A DNA stretch of 64,000 bases from CAWAHD01 sp963781785. GTDB lineage: Bacteria > Planctomycetota > Planctomycetia > Isosphaerales > Isosphaeraceae. Below the pieces are notes generated by a model. It did no database searches. It was not told where the DNA came from and saw only the letters and a program-made list of their open reading frames with translations. Below, in pieces: positions 7,486-16,393 of this stretch. The stretch spans positions 4,216,001-4,280,000 of the forward strand of contig CAWAHD010000002.1 in NCBI GenBank assembly GCA_963781785.1. Reading direction: 5' to 3'. Position 1 is the first letter of the stretch; each line of letters opens with the position of its first letter. The translations under genes were made by a program, and so were the position numbers.

Positions 7486-7910
7486 TGGCTCCCTCTCCTT
7501 TTGGGAGAGGGCTGGGGTGAGGGTCCGGATGATCACATTAAGCGAAGACGCGCATCGGGCGATTCGTCTTCAAAAGGCTGTCGGTGGGGCTCGGCCCTCA
7601 CCCCAGCCCTCTCCCGCGGGAGAGGGAGCCAGAACAATCCATCCGCCGGTCGACAGTCTGCTGTGGGGCTCGGCCCTCACCCCAGCCCTCTCCCGCGGGA
7701 GAGGGAGCCAGAACAATCCATCCGCCGGTCAACAGTCTGCTGTGAGGCCCGGCCCTCACCCCAGCCCTCTCCCGCGGGAGAGGGAGCCAGAACAATCCGC
7801 CGGCTGACGGTGTCTTGTGGGGCTCGGCCCTCACCCCAGCCCTCTCCCACGGGAGAGGGAGCCAGTAAAACCCGTCGGCCGACAGTATGCCTTGCCGCTC
7901 GGCCCTCAAT
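7486..7910. repeat. REP-like palindrome array, one inverted copy plus 75/79-bp tandem copies
   Basis: One copy of a GGCTCCCTCTCC...GGAGAGGG palindrome with a CTGGGGTGAGGG flank lies at about 7486-7527. The same unit in opposite orientation then repeats with CGGCCCTCAC at 7592, 7671, 7750 and 7825, and a final truncated copy starts at 7900. Spacings are 79, 79, 75 and 75 bp. Each unit contains a near-perfect hairpin (CCCTCTCCCGCGGGAGAGGG). Such elements are dispersed non-coding repeats in many bacterial genomes. Open frames drawn across them are artefacts of the repeat. Confidence 0.88.
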
Positions 7911-7959
7911 TCCACATGGTTACGGCATCCATCAGTCTTGAAATCCTCGGAGAAGTTCA

Positions 7960-9489
7960 ATGTCAAACATCGTCGTTGCACGAACCAACGTGATCGAACC
8001 TCGAGCGACCGAGAAGCTCGCCGACAATCAAGCCGTCGGCACGAGTGCCGAGCAAGTGCTGATTGACTTGGCCTGGGGGGCTCGGTTCTTCCGCTCTGTC
8101 GATGGCTGTTTCCACGCTCGCGTACCCGTCGGGAGCCGGAACGAGATTCTCGCACTCAAGGACACGGCGCTTCGCTCCTGGCTGGTTGACCGTTATTTGA
8201 AAGTACATGGCAAGCTGCCATCTCGCCGGGACGTGAACCGCGTTCTCGAAGCGCTCCAAGCCCGCGCACGGCTCGAGACCGGTTCGACCGAGCTGTACGT
8301 GCGCGTTGGCTTCGATCAGGACGACAATGAGTTGAACAGCTATCTCGATCTCGGCGACCCGAGCAGCCAGGCCGTCAAGATCGACGCTCTCGGTTGGTGG
8401 GTCGTCGATCGACCGGTCGTGCACTTCAAACGACCGCAGGGGTTGTTGCCGTTGCCCCTCCCCAGCCGCGACGGCTCGATCGAATTGCTGCGGCCGTTCG
8501 TGAATCTGAGCGATGCGGACTTCCGGCTGCTGGTCGCCTGGATGGCCGCGGCGCACCGGCCTGTCGGGCCCTATCCGGTTCTGGTCATTCACGGCGAACA
8601 GGGGTCGGCCAAGAGCACGCTGACGCGGATCATCCGCAAGTTGATCGACCCGCAGGCGGCCCCGTTGCTGGCTGAGCCCGAGAGCACCCGCGACCTGATG
8701 GTCACCGCACTCAACGGATGGCTGCTGGCTTTCGACAACATCAGCTCTCTGTCGAACCGTATGTCCGACAGCCTGTGCAGGCTGGCCACGGGCGGCGGTT
8801 TCGCTTCCCGACGGCTCAATTCCAACGACGAGCGCCATTGCGTGTACGCGGAGCGCCCGATCATCCTCAACGGGATTGACGACGTCGTCCGCCGCAGCGA
8901 CCTGGTCGACCGCATCCTGTCTCTGAACCCGCCGCCGATCACGGCGACACAGCGCCGGTCGGAAGACGAGTTCTGGATGGCGTTCGCCGCAGAATATCCG
9001 CGAATCCTGGGCGGACTGCTCGACGCCGTGGCGGCGGGCGTTCGCCTGCTGCCGTCGGTAGACCTCGCGGAGCTGCCGCGGATGGCCGACTTCGCGCGGT
9101 TCGGCGAGGCAGTCAGCCGAGGGCTGGGTTGGCCAGCCGGAAGCTTCATCTCGGACTACAACGACAATCGCCGCACGTCCTCCTCCCCAATAATCGAAGA
9201 TTCGCTCGTGGCGGAGGCCCTGTTCAAGCTTTCCGCCTTGAGACGGAGCCAGGAGTGGACGGCGTCACCAGCGGAGTTGCTCTGGCTGCTCGAGCACGTG
9301 GCGGGTCGGAAAGTGGTCGCCTCGGCACGCTGGCCCAAAACGCCGTCGATGCTCGGTAACGAGATGCGCCGAATCGCCCCCCAGCTTCGCGCACGCGGCA
9401 TCGGCGTCACATTCAGCAAGACCCACAAGTCACGAATGATCATCCTCTCGTTTCAAGACGGTTCCGATTATTCAGCCGCCGCGGTCTAA
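7960..9489 (+). CDS. P-loop ATPase, primase/D5-helicase-like, 509 aa
   Basis: The ATG at 7960 follows a GGAGAAG ribosome binding site. A Walker A motif GEQGSAKST sits at about residues 212-220 inside the core strand-loop-helix LVIHGEQGSAKSTLTRIIRK. LLAFDNIS (about 255) fits Walker B. ERPIILNGID and DRILSLNPPP fit later motifs of SF3/D5-like or primase-associated ATPases. The N-terminal 190 residues lack a clear catalytic primase signature. Proteins of this layout are often encoded on phages, plasmids and islands and act on DNA. It is flanked by REP arrays on both sides, next to a tRNA with recombinase debris. The exact role is unknown to me; a mobile-element replication ATPase is the most likely guess. 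Confidence 0.7.
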   Translation: MSNIVVARTNVIEPRATEKLADNQAVGTSAEQVLIDLAWGARFFRSVDGCFHARVPVGSRNEILALKDTALRSWLVDRYLKVHGKLPSRRDVNRVLEALQARARLETGSTELYVRVGFDQDDNELNSYLDLGDPSSQAVKIDALGWWVVDRPVVHFKRPQGLLPLPLPSRDGSIELLRPFVNLSDADFRLLVAWMAAAHRPVGPYPVLVIHGEQGSAKSTLTRIIRKLIDPQAAPLLAEPESTRDLMVTALNGWLLAFDNISSLSNRMSDSLCRLATGGGFASRRLNSNDERHCVYAERPIILNGIDDVVRRSDLVDRILSLNPPPITATQRRSEDEFWMAFAAEYPRILGGLLDAVAAGVRLLPSVDLAELPRMADFARFGEAVSRGLGWPAGSFISDYNDNRRTSSSPIIEDSLVAEALFKLSALRRSQEWTASPAELLWLLEHVAGRKVVASARWPKTPSMLGNEMRRIAPQLRARGIGVTFSKTHKSRMIILSFQDGSDYSAAAV

Positions 9490-9549
9490 CTTCATTCGTG
9501 ATCAATCATTACATCCGAACTTTGGGGTTCCGATTATTCAGCCGCCGCG
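9460..9549 (+). repeat. 24-bp direct repeat spanning the end of the P-loop ATPase gene
   Basis: The 24-bp sequence at 9460-9483, which encodes the last residues of the ATPase gene, recurs exactly at 9526-9549 in the intergenic region. The two copies start 66 bp apart. Both share the core GATTATTCAGCCGCCGCG. Confidence 0.85.
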
Positions 9550-9569
9550 TGTAAGTCCAATGCCTGTAA

Positions 9570-9597
9570 GGCCGCGGCGGCCGCGGCGGCGTTTTTG
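9570..9597 (+). terminator. GC-rich palindrome followed by T5
   Basis: A GCCGCGGC-type self-complementary run at 9571-9590 is followed by GTTTTT at 9591-9596. It lies about 80 bp beyond the stop of the P-loop ATPase gene and could terminate it. The stem can pair in several registers, so confidence is moderate. Confidence 0.4.
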
Positions 9598-9635
9598 GCC
9601 TCTCGCAGAGTGTGCGCACGCTTTTTGACGACCAG

Positions 9636-9755
9636 AACGTAGGTCAGGCTTTCCAGCCTGACGTTCTTGCCGCCGAACGTAGGTCAGGCTTTCCAGCCTG
9701 ACGTTCTTGCCGCCGGACGTAGGTCAGGCTTTCCAGCCTGACGTTCTTGCCCCGC
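9636..9755. repeat. Three tandem 40-bp units with GTCAGGCTttCCAGCCTGAC palindrome
   Basis: Units start at 9636, 9676 and 9716 and are nearly identical. Each holds the palindrome GGTCAGGCT-TTCC-AGCCTGAC. Related copies occur as an inverted pair at 28202-28262 and as a degenerate pair at 62161-62220, so this is a dispersed repeat family of this genome. Confidence 0.9.
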
Positions 9756-9827
9756 GCAACTCTCCGATACGCCTCTTGACGACCAGAGGAGACGGTTTGT
9801 GCGTTTTCGTCGGCTCGATCGACCTTT

Positions 9828-10986
9828 TCAGCGCGCACCGACGGCGATGGCGTGGCGATAGACTTCGATGTAGCGATCGATGTTGCGGTCCATGGCGAAA
9901 TACTCCCTGACGACGGGGCCCGTGGCGGCGGCCAGGCTTGAAGCAAGGGCTGGGTCGTTCAGCACCCGGACGATGGCATCGGCCAGGGGGCCCGGTGCGA
10001 CCGGCGTCAAGAGGCCCGCGCCGGTGGCTCCCAGGAGTTGCTGGTAATCGCCGAAGTCGGTTGCCACGATCGGACGCCCCGCGGCCAGGTAAACCGCGAT
10101 CTTGCTCTGGACCGAGAAGTTCTCGCGGCAGGCAAGCCGGGGGTGCACCAAGACGTCGGCCCGGCGCGACAGGGCGACGACCTGTGCCGGCGTCTGCCCG
10201 TCAAGAACGATCAAGCGATCGCCGTAAGGCCCCAGCCTCGCTCGATAGGACTCCGCTGCCTGGGCCGGGCCCCCGACCAAAACGCAGCGAGCTTGGGGTT
10301 GGACCGTGAATACCCGGGGAAGAGCTTCGATCAAGATGGGGACACCCTGGTTGGGGTGTACGATGCTCCCGATGTACATGACAACCTGATGCTCGGGACC
10401 GACTGCGGGGATCACGATTGGTTCGATTGGCGACGTGTATTCGCCCAGTTCGATGCCGGGATAGATGACACGCACGCGGTCTTCCGGCGCACCTTTCTCG
10501 TCGATCAAGACGTGCTTCACTGGTTCCCCGAGGGCGATCACGGCGGCGGCGTGGCGCAGGACGCGGCGTTCGATGGCCCGGTACGTGCGAAAAACGAGTC
10601 CCCGGCCCAGGCGGTCGCGCTCGACTTCCTCGCCCAGTAGAGAATGAACTTCGTACACCATGGGCCAGCGGTATCGCCGGCATGCGGGATACGCCCGGGT
10701 CGCTCCGCCGTAGTGCTGGGCGTGAACCAGGTCGAACGGCTGCTCGCGTGCGATCCGCTTCAGGCCCAACCCGCTGGCCCAGCCCGCGGGTGGTATCGTA
10801 TAGAGGGGTGTCCCTTCGAAATGCGCCGAGAGCGGTGGTTATATTCCACGGCGGACGTGCTCGGAGGTGCGCCATCACAACCTGAACTCCGCGTACTCGG
10901 AGCGCCCGCATGATCTTGATTGGCAGCATGGCCGTGCCGTCGTACTGGCCCGGGATGGGGAACGAGGTGACGATCAAGATCCGCAT
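9828..10986 (-). CDS. Glycosyltransferase family 4 (GT-B), one frameshift
   Basis: The N-terminus from ATG 10986 reads MRILIVTSFPIPGQYDGTA, the start of a GT-B Rossmann domain. The second half contains the GT4 core: VMYIGSIVHPNQGV, ARCVLVGG and VHPRLACRENFSVQSKIAVY followed by GRPIVATDFGD. A single-base change near 10785, in a CGCGGGCTGG run, separates the N-terminal about 67 residues from the rest; removing one G restores TRGWASGLGLKRIAREQPFD. The C-terminal frame alone starts at 10769. The enzyme would transfer a sugar from a nucleotide donor onto an envelope glycan or lipid at the cytoplasmic face. Acceptor and donor cannot be predicted. Confidence 0.85.
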
Positions 10987-11083
10987 GAGCTCAGGCTCCA
11001 TCCTGGTGCAGCCGAAGACGATTTGGAATTGGAGATGTCGACCTTGGTTGGGGCTCACTGTGCCCGGAATGCGCTTCTCGGGT

Positions 11084-12001
11084 TCAGGACTTCGGATCTG
11101 GGCTGGCGTGCTTCGGCGAATGGACCACCACAACAGGCTCGCGACGATGGCGCTGGGCGTGTGTCAAGGTGCCTCCCATGCGGCGGTCGAGGGCCTCGAT
11201 CGCGGCATCAAGGATGCCGCGTGCGGTGTCGACATGACGAGGGCGCATGGCGTAGGGATCACGTGGGAGGCCAGTACGCGGCCACGCCAGACGGCCGGCC
11301 CGGGCTGTTCGTTGCAAGCTCGGCGGGATCTGGTGCGGCTCAAGTGATTCGTAATGACCATCCCGCTCCGGTGCATGGTAAAAGGCACGGCGATGGGGGG
11401 CTGGGCCGGGGTATGCCCACGAAGCCCGGAGAGCCAGCAACTCGGCGAACTGGGGCCACGGCGGCGCTTCCGGATCAAACGGCAGGGCCGCCGCGCCGGG
11501 CTCGCAGGCGACCGCCGGCAACAGCCGCCAGGCTTCGTAGAGCGGCAAAGGACGTGAGGGATCCGCGAGCAAGCCTTTCAATTCCGGACGAGCAAGCTCT
11601 TCGGCGGCTTGATGGACCAGTGCTTCGGCGCTCGACACGTACAACAAGAGAGCCGCCCGGGCGAGCCGGCTCGCCTCGCTCACCGACCTCGCCAAACGGC
11701 TTTGGGTGTGGAAGGAAAGCGCGTCTTGATACAGACAATGAAAGGGACTGATCACAATCTCGATGGTCCAGCCAGGTGGGGTGGTGGAATCCTGGACCGG
11801 GGGCGTGAACTGGGCTGCCGGGGGCTGGCCGTTAACAGCGTCTGGTCGCTGAGTCCGCCCAGAGCCCGCTTCGGAGCGGTTGGCCACACTCGAGGACCCT
11901 ACCTTGGACAGTCGATCTTCCGTGAGCCCGCCGGGCGCCGCGTCAGTCGCGGCGCGGACGTATCCGGTATCCTCAGTGCTCTCCGAATCGTCCTGCCTCA
12001 T
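11084..12001 (-). CDS. Protein of unknown function, Ala/Pro/Arg-rich
   Basis: I do not recognise this protein. The frame is open from 12121, but ATG 12001 (MRQDDSESTEDTG) is a more plausible start because the preceding residues are basic and low in order. Residues 75-180 contain a hydrophobic helical section (TIEIVISPFHCLYQDALSF and SEASRLARAALLLYVSSAEA) that resembles an alpha-helical bundle. The C-terminal part is rich in Pro and Arg. It lies 97 bp upstream of the glycosyltransferase on the same strand and may be co-transcribed. There is no signal peptide. Confidence 0.5.
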   Translation of the reverse strand: MRQDDSESTEDTGYVRAATDAAPGGLTEDRLSKVGSSSVANRSEAGSGRTQRPDAVNGQPPAAQFTPPVQDSTTPPGWTIEIVISPFHCLYQDALSFHTQSRLARSVSEASRLARAALLLYVSSAEALVHQAAEELARPELKGLLADPSRPLPLYEAWRLLPAVACEPGAAALPFDPEAPPWPQFAELLALRASWAYPGPAPHRRAFYHAPERDGHYESLEPHQIPPSLQRTARAGRLAWPRTGLPRDPYAMRPRHVDTARGILDAAIEALDRRMGGTLTHAQRHRREPVVVVHSPKHASPDPKS

Positions 12002-12295
12002 GAGCGATTGAATTCCATCACGAATTGCAGAGTCCCGTCCGGTTCGGTCCAATCTCCGGTTCGTGCACAGCCAAGCGATCGGTCTGATGTCTGCGAGGTC
12101 GCTCGTATTGCGGCGGCGCATTTCCGGCGTTTCAAGTTAACAGATCGGCCGACAGTTCCATAGCGCTTTTCGCGCAGCCGCTTGCGCGACCAGGTCGGCG
12201 ACGCCCTCAATGAGACCCGAACAATAGACGGCGTTCGGGAAGAAGTGCGGAGAGTGTCGCCCACCCGTATGTCTCTCGACTTGCCGATCTGTCGT

Positions 12296-14167
12296 TCAGC
12301 GGCTGGTACCGGATCGGGGTGGGGAGACCGGCGCGACCGCCCTTCGTCGGGCAGGCTTCGGTGGTGGCGGCGCAGGAAGCACCGCGGCGCGTGCGGCGAA
12401 CGGGTCGCGCCAGACGAGCTCGCGTGCACGGAGCAGATTGCCGACGTACTGAGAGGTCGGGTCACGCTGAGTTTCGTATGCGATCGCGCGACTGTAATCT
12501 TTCTTCGCCTCGTAGATCCGACCCAGGTTTGCGCTCGCGCCCGAGCGCAACATGTGGTAGTAAGGCTGATTCGGGCCGGGTTCTGGCAAGAGTTCCAACG
12601 TCTTGTGGAAAAACCGCGCGGCGCCGTCCGGGTTATCTGCTTCCAGGTTGGCCAAGGCAAGATAATAGGTGGCGTAGGCGTCCAATCCGCTCTGGACGCC
12701 GTCGGGAATGGATTGATTCCTGTTTGTGACCAGGGGCGCGCCTTCGCGGAATCGAAGCTTGACGTATTCTTCGATGGCGTCCTTGAGTTCGCCGCGAAGT
12801 TGCTTGACCCTCGCATAAACCAAAGGGAAATCGTGGCGGAACAAAAAAAGTGAATCCTGGATCGAGCTGACAAACTGCTGGTCGGTGAAGAGCCGGGTCT
12901 CGACCTCGATGGGCAAACCCCAGAACGAGACTTTGCCGAGCCGGCCGCCCAAGACATGGGCGAAGTGATCGCGCTCGAGCGCGGGATCGCGATAGAGAAT
13001 CGATCGGTCCTTGCCCGTCAGCTCGCGCTGCAGGAGTCTCATCTTGGGGGCGAAATAGCCCGTCCACGAGTCGATCAGGATACTGATCTTGGTTCGGCTG
13101 CCCAGGAGCGAGGCCCGGCTGGTTCCGTAGACGAGTTCGCCGGGTAGGTTCATTCGCTCGAGGATGGCCGGGTCGGCGACGGCCTGTTCCAGAGTTGCGA
13201 CACCCGAGCCGCCGGGGCCAGGGACCTCGAGGCCGCAACGAGCGTCGAAAAGATAAGCCTGGTCGCCGATCAAGACCGCACAGATCCAGACGATCGGCGG
13301 CTTGGGTCCTTGCCGAAGGCCCAGCAGTGAGGCCTCGAGCGCGTAGTTGAGTGAATACCTCGGGACCATGAGCTCAAGCGAATGATTCTTGCTGTATGCG
13401 ATCATGCCCGCGTCGATGTCCAGTTGGCGGCAAAGGGCGATGAACAACCAGGCGCGCTCGGCCCAGGAGCCTTCCGCCTCGGTGGCCATGCCGCGCATCA
13501 GCACGTCGTACGGCCGGGCGAAGACGTGGGGTAGCCGGCTCGACCCCAGCGCACCGCGCGGCACGAGCATCGTCTGTCTCACGACCCAGTCGAACACGCG
13601 GCGAACCTGCGCCAGCGGCTCGCCCGGCCCTGCCACGCGGGACGCGATCCCGTAGTACATCATGCAGTCTTCGATGTGCCGTGCGTCCTTGAGCGACCAG
13701 TTTCTGTTTTCGACTTCATTGACCATGGTTTCCGGCATCTGGGTCACGAGGAATTCTCGGGCTGGGGAATCCAACTGATATTCCGACGGGCTGGTCCCTT
13801 CGAAATAATGGTTCAGCTTCTGGATCGCCAGCTTGAAATTATCGCCCCCGGGTTGAAGGGGCGCTCGCTGGATCAAGGTAATCGAGCTTCCCAGAATCGC
13901 AGTCCGTTCCTCTTCTCCGCGCTGGGTGCTGGAAACCGCGTCGCCCTCTGTGCCCGGGGTCGATGGCCCTGGCGCGGAGAGCGAGCCATCGCTCGAGTCG
14001 GACGTCGGCGCCAGCGGTTCCGGAGCCGAGTAATCACAACTCACGAGGAGCGCGAGTGCCAGAACCGCGGTCGAGAACCCCGTCCAGAGCAGAATTCGAC
14101 GATTCAAGCCGGTAGACTCCCGTGTTGTTCTATCATTGCGATCGAGTTTTGGACCGGAAACTGCCAC
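12296..14167 (-). CDS. Lipoprotein with transglutaminase-like and TPR-like regions
   Basis: The N-terminus has a positive region, a hydrophobic segment (LLWTGFSTAVLALALLVSC) and a Cys at about residue 44, which fits a lipoprotein signal. A Ser/Pro-rich linker leads to a folded part. VRRVFDWVVRQTMLVP followed by AWLFIALCRQLDIDAGMIAY resembles the N-terminal half of transglutaminase-like (cysteine protease fold) domains in planctomycete proteins, with a Cys in the ALCRQLDI helix and ICAVLIGDQAYLFDARCG later. The C-terminal third has helical repeats (YATYYLALANLEADNPDGAA, then NLGRIYEAKKDYSRAIAYE) fitting TPR units and a Pro-rich tail. The start is a GTG without a clear ribosome binding site. 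Likely periplasmic; substrate unknown. Confidence 0.7.
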   Translation of the reverse strand: MAVSGPKLDRNDRTTRESTGLNRRILLWTGFSTAVLALALLVSCDYSAPEPLAPTSDSSDGSLSAPGPSTPGTEGDAVSSTQRGEEERTAILGSSITLIQRAPLQPGGDNFKLAIQKLNHYFEGTSPSEYQLDSPAREFLVTQMPETMVNEVENRNWSLKDARHIEDCMMYYGIASRVAGPGEPLAQVRRVFDWVVRQTMLVPRGALGSSRLPHVFARPYDVLMRGMATEAEGSWAERAWLFIALCRQLDIDAGMIAYSKNHSLELMVPRYSLNYALEASLLGLRQGPKPPIVWICAVLIGDQAYLFDARCGLEVPGPGGSGVATLEQAVADPAILERMNLPGELVYGTSRASLLGSRTKISILIDSWTGYFAPKMRLLQRELTGKDRSILYRDPALERDHFAHVLGGRLGKVSFWGLPIEVETRLFTDQQFVSSIQDSLFLFRHDFPLVYARVKQLRGELKDAIEEYVKLRFREGAPLVTNRNQSIPDGVQSGLDAYATYYLALANLEADNPDGAARFFHKTLELLPEPGPNQPYYHMLRSGASANLGRIYEAKKDYSRAIAYETQRDPTSQYVGNLLRARELVWRDPFAARAAVLPAPPPPKPARRRAVAPVSPPRSGTSR

Positions 14168-14378
14168 TATTGTGAGGTTTCGTGGCGCGCGCCGCGAGAC
14201 CGGTTGTCACCCTCGAAGCGATTTTCCCTCTGTACGATCGGCAAGCCGTCAAGGTTCAGCCAGGAGGCGCAACTCCTTATCGACTCACGAGAACACCACT
14301 TCAATACAGCAAAGCGATCCGCCGGTATTCAGACAATACGTCTGGGCGACGAGCTGGATTACTCGGGAAAGGGCGGTG

Positions 14379-15218
14379 CTAGGAATCGGCTGTGATCGCG
14401 GCGCGTATGCGGAGACATTGCCGGAGCAAGTCAGGCAAATCGCCGATGTGAAGCGAATTTGGACCGTCGGACAGAGCGTGGTCGGGGTCGGGATGCACTT
14501 CGAGAAAGAGGGCATCGCATCCAGCAGCGACTGCCGCGCGGGCGAGTGTCGGAATCATCTCGCGCTGGCCCGATGACGCCGTTCCGCCCGCTAGGGCGCC
14601 GGGCAACTGGACCGAATGGGTCGCGTCGAAAACAACAGGCGCGCCGGTGGCCTGCATCTGCGGAATGGCGCGGAAGTCGTTGACCAGTCGGCCATAGCCA
14701 AAAGTCGTGCCGCGCTCGGTCAAGAGTACTCCCGAGGCCCCGGCATCGGTCAGCTTGGTGACGACGTTGTTCATGTCCCAGGGAGCCATGAACTGTCCCT
14801 TTTTGACGTTGACGGGGCGGCCGGTCGCCGCCGCCGCCTCGAGAAGGTCGGTTTGTTGCGCCAGGAATGCAGGAATCTGGATCAGATCAACGACCGCGGC
14901 CATGAGAGAGGCCTGATTGGTCTCATGGAGGTCGGTGGTCACCGGCAACCCGGTCTCGGCCTTTACGCGCTCGAAGACTTTCATCCCCTCGGTGAGCCCC
15001 GGCCCGCGATAGCTCGATCCGGACGTTCGGTTGGCCTTATCAAACGACGCCTTGAAAATGAGCGGCAAGTGCAGCTCGGTGCAGATCGCGAGCAGGTTGA
15101 TCGCGATCCTCAAAGTCATGTCGCCAGGCTCCATCACGCACGGACCGGCGATGAGTGCGAGCGGGCGCCCTTGACCGATCTGGACGGGGCCGATCGTGAC
15201 CGTGTTGCAAGCTGTCAT
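14379..15218 (-). CDS. kdsA: 3-deoxy-8-phosphooctulonate (KDO-8-P) synthase
   Basis: KdsA condenses phosphoenolpyruvate with D-arabinose 5-phosphate to give KDO-8-phosphate for lipopolysaccharide core. At 279 residues it has the family's normal length. It shows the characteristic LIAGPCVMEP, IFKASFDKANRTSGSSYRGP, VTTDLHE, NVKKGQFMAPWDM, LLTERGTTFGYGRLVNDFR and DATHSVQLPG blocks. ATG 15218 follows an AGGAGGAGAGG ribosome binding site. It lies 20 bp downstream of the lipid-kinase-like gene and is probably co-transcribed. Its presence indicates a KDO-containing outer membrane. Confidence 0.97.
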   Translation of the reverse strand: MTACNTVTIGPVQIGQGRPLALIAGPCVMEPGDMTLRIAINLLAICTELHLPLIFKASFDKANRTSGSSYRGPGLTEGMKVFERVKAETGLPVTTDLHETNQASLMAAVVDLIQIPAFLAQQTDLLEAAAATGRPVNVKKGQFMAPWDMNNVVTKLTDAGASGVLLTERGTTFGYGRLVNDFRAIPQMQATGAPVVFDATHSVQLPGALAGGTASSGQREMIPTLARAAVAAGCDALFLEVHPDPDHALSDGPNSLHIGDLPDLLRQCLRIRAAITADS

Positions 15219-15238
15219 CCTCTCCTCCTCGTGCGATT

Positions 15239-16378
15239 CTATCGCGCGGCCGAGCGGCTCGCGAGCGGAGCTCGGTTCAGCCGCATCGGGGAATCGGACG
15301 GGGCGATCAGTTCCAGCGCTGACGGAAGGATCTCGACAGTCCAGCCCGCGGACGAGTCGTAGGGAGCCGAGCTTCGAGCCGTCGGGAGACTGTCGTCAAG
15401 ATTCATGCGGCCATTTGGCAGAATGACACGTTGCGAGTCCACGCTCTGCGGATGTTTTTCGGGGAGCACGTACCCTCCTGGGTCACCGTCGATCTGGACG
15501 GGTATGGCGTCGTCCGCGGTGATGAACACGCTCTTGACCTGACGGTGGAACACGCCCGGTTCATCGAGATGGGTTCCCAGGAGGACTTTCCAAAGGTAGT
15601 ACAGAGCCTGAAATGGTCCGGGTTTGCGAAACACGACCAGGTCGAGCCAGCCGTCGTCATCACGAGCGGACGGGACAAACGGGAGGCCGAGTGCATAGCG
15701 AGGGACATTGAACACAAGCACGGTCGTGCCGGTCAACGTTTCGTGGGCGCCCGGGTCGTCGATCCGCACCGAAATCTGGGGAAAGCTGTAGGATATGCTC
15801 GATCGCAGGATCGGCTCCACGTAGGCAAGGCGATTGGTTGGCCGGATTCGACCAGTACGTGAAAGTCGCGTCTGATGGTGGCGGGTGACGACGTCGCCAT
15901 CGAAGCCAAAGCCTGCCATGAGCAAGAATCGCCGCGTCAGGGTGCGGCCGACGTCAACCCGGATCGGCCTGTCGGAGGCGATCATCGCAGCCAGAGCAAC
16001 CGGATCGCGGCCGAGACCGAAATGCTGCGCCAGCAGGTTTTCGGTACCCGCCGGGAAAATCGTTAAAGGTACACCGGGCTGTTCGTTGAGCAAGTCCGAG
16101 ACCGTACCGTCACCCCCCACCGCGACCAGGCAACGGCACCGGGGATGCTCGGTGGCTTTCTTGGCCAGGGCCGTGCGCTCTTGGGGTGTCCAGGCGATCT
16201 CGGTCCTGAGACCATAGCGTTTCAAAGCGTCCACCAGGCGCTCGACCGCTCGTCGGCCGTGGCCGATTCCTGAGCTTCGGTTGGCCGAAATTCCTACCCA
16301 ATCAGTCGCGCCGGAATCGAGCGCGCTCACTGGTTCCAGCCCAGGTCGACCCGCAAGGCGCAGATTGACACTGCCCAC
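15239..16378 (-). CDS. Diacylglycerol/sphingosine-kinase-family protein
   Basis: This is a member of the DAGK catalytic / LCB5 / YegS family, which phosphorylates lipid or related hydroxyl groups with ATP. The nucleotide-binding loop is LVAVGGDGTVSDLLNE, followed by the conserved PLTIFPAGTENLLAQHFGL, and the second domain holds MAGFGFDGDVV and DDDGWLDLVVFRKPG. The C-terminal residues after about 320 extend beyond the usual domain and lack recognisable motifs. GTG 16378 is the furthest start; an internal start near the VGISANRSSG strand is possible. It lies between a coiled-coil protein and kdsA with short gaps, so a role in envelope lipid metabolism is plausible. Confidence 0.88.
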   Translation of the reverse strand: MGSVNLRLAGRPGLEPVSALDSGATDWVGISANRSSGIGHGRRAVERLVDALKRYGLRTEIAWTPQERTALAKKATEHPRCRCLVAVGGDGTVSDLLNEQPGVPLTIFPAGTENLLAQHFGLGRDPVALAAMIASDRPIRVDVGRTLTRRFLLMAGFGFDGDVVTRHHQTRLSRTGRIRPTNRLAYVEPILRSSISYSFPQISVRIDDPGAHETLTGTTVLVFNVPRYALGLPFVPSARDDDGWLDLVVFRKPGPFQALYYLWKVLLGTHLDEPGVFHRQVKSVFITADDAIPVQIDGDPGGYVLPEKHPQSVDSQRVILPNGRMNLDDSLPTARSSAPYDSSAGWTVEILPSALELIAPSDSPMRLNRAPLASRSAAR

Positions 16379-16393
16379 TTTGGACGGATGAAG

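Noticed and set aside
7598..8155. Minus-strand 185-aa frame across the REP array and the ATPase start
   Set aside because: Its translation is a repeated Arg/Gly/Trp pattern created by the palindromes, and it overlaps a well-supported plus-strand gene.
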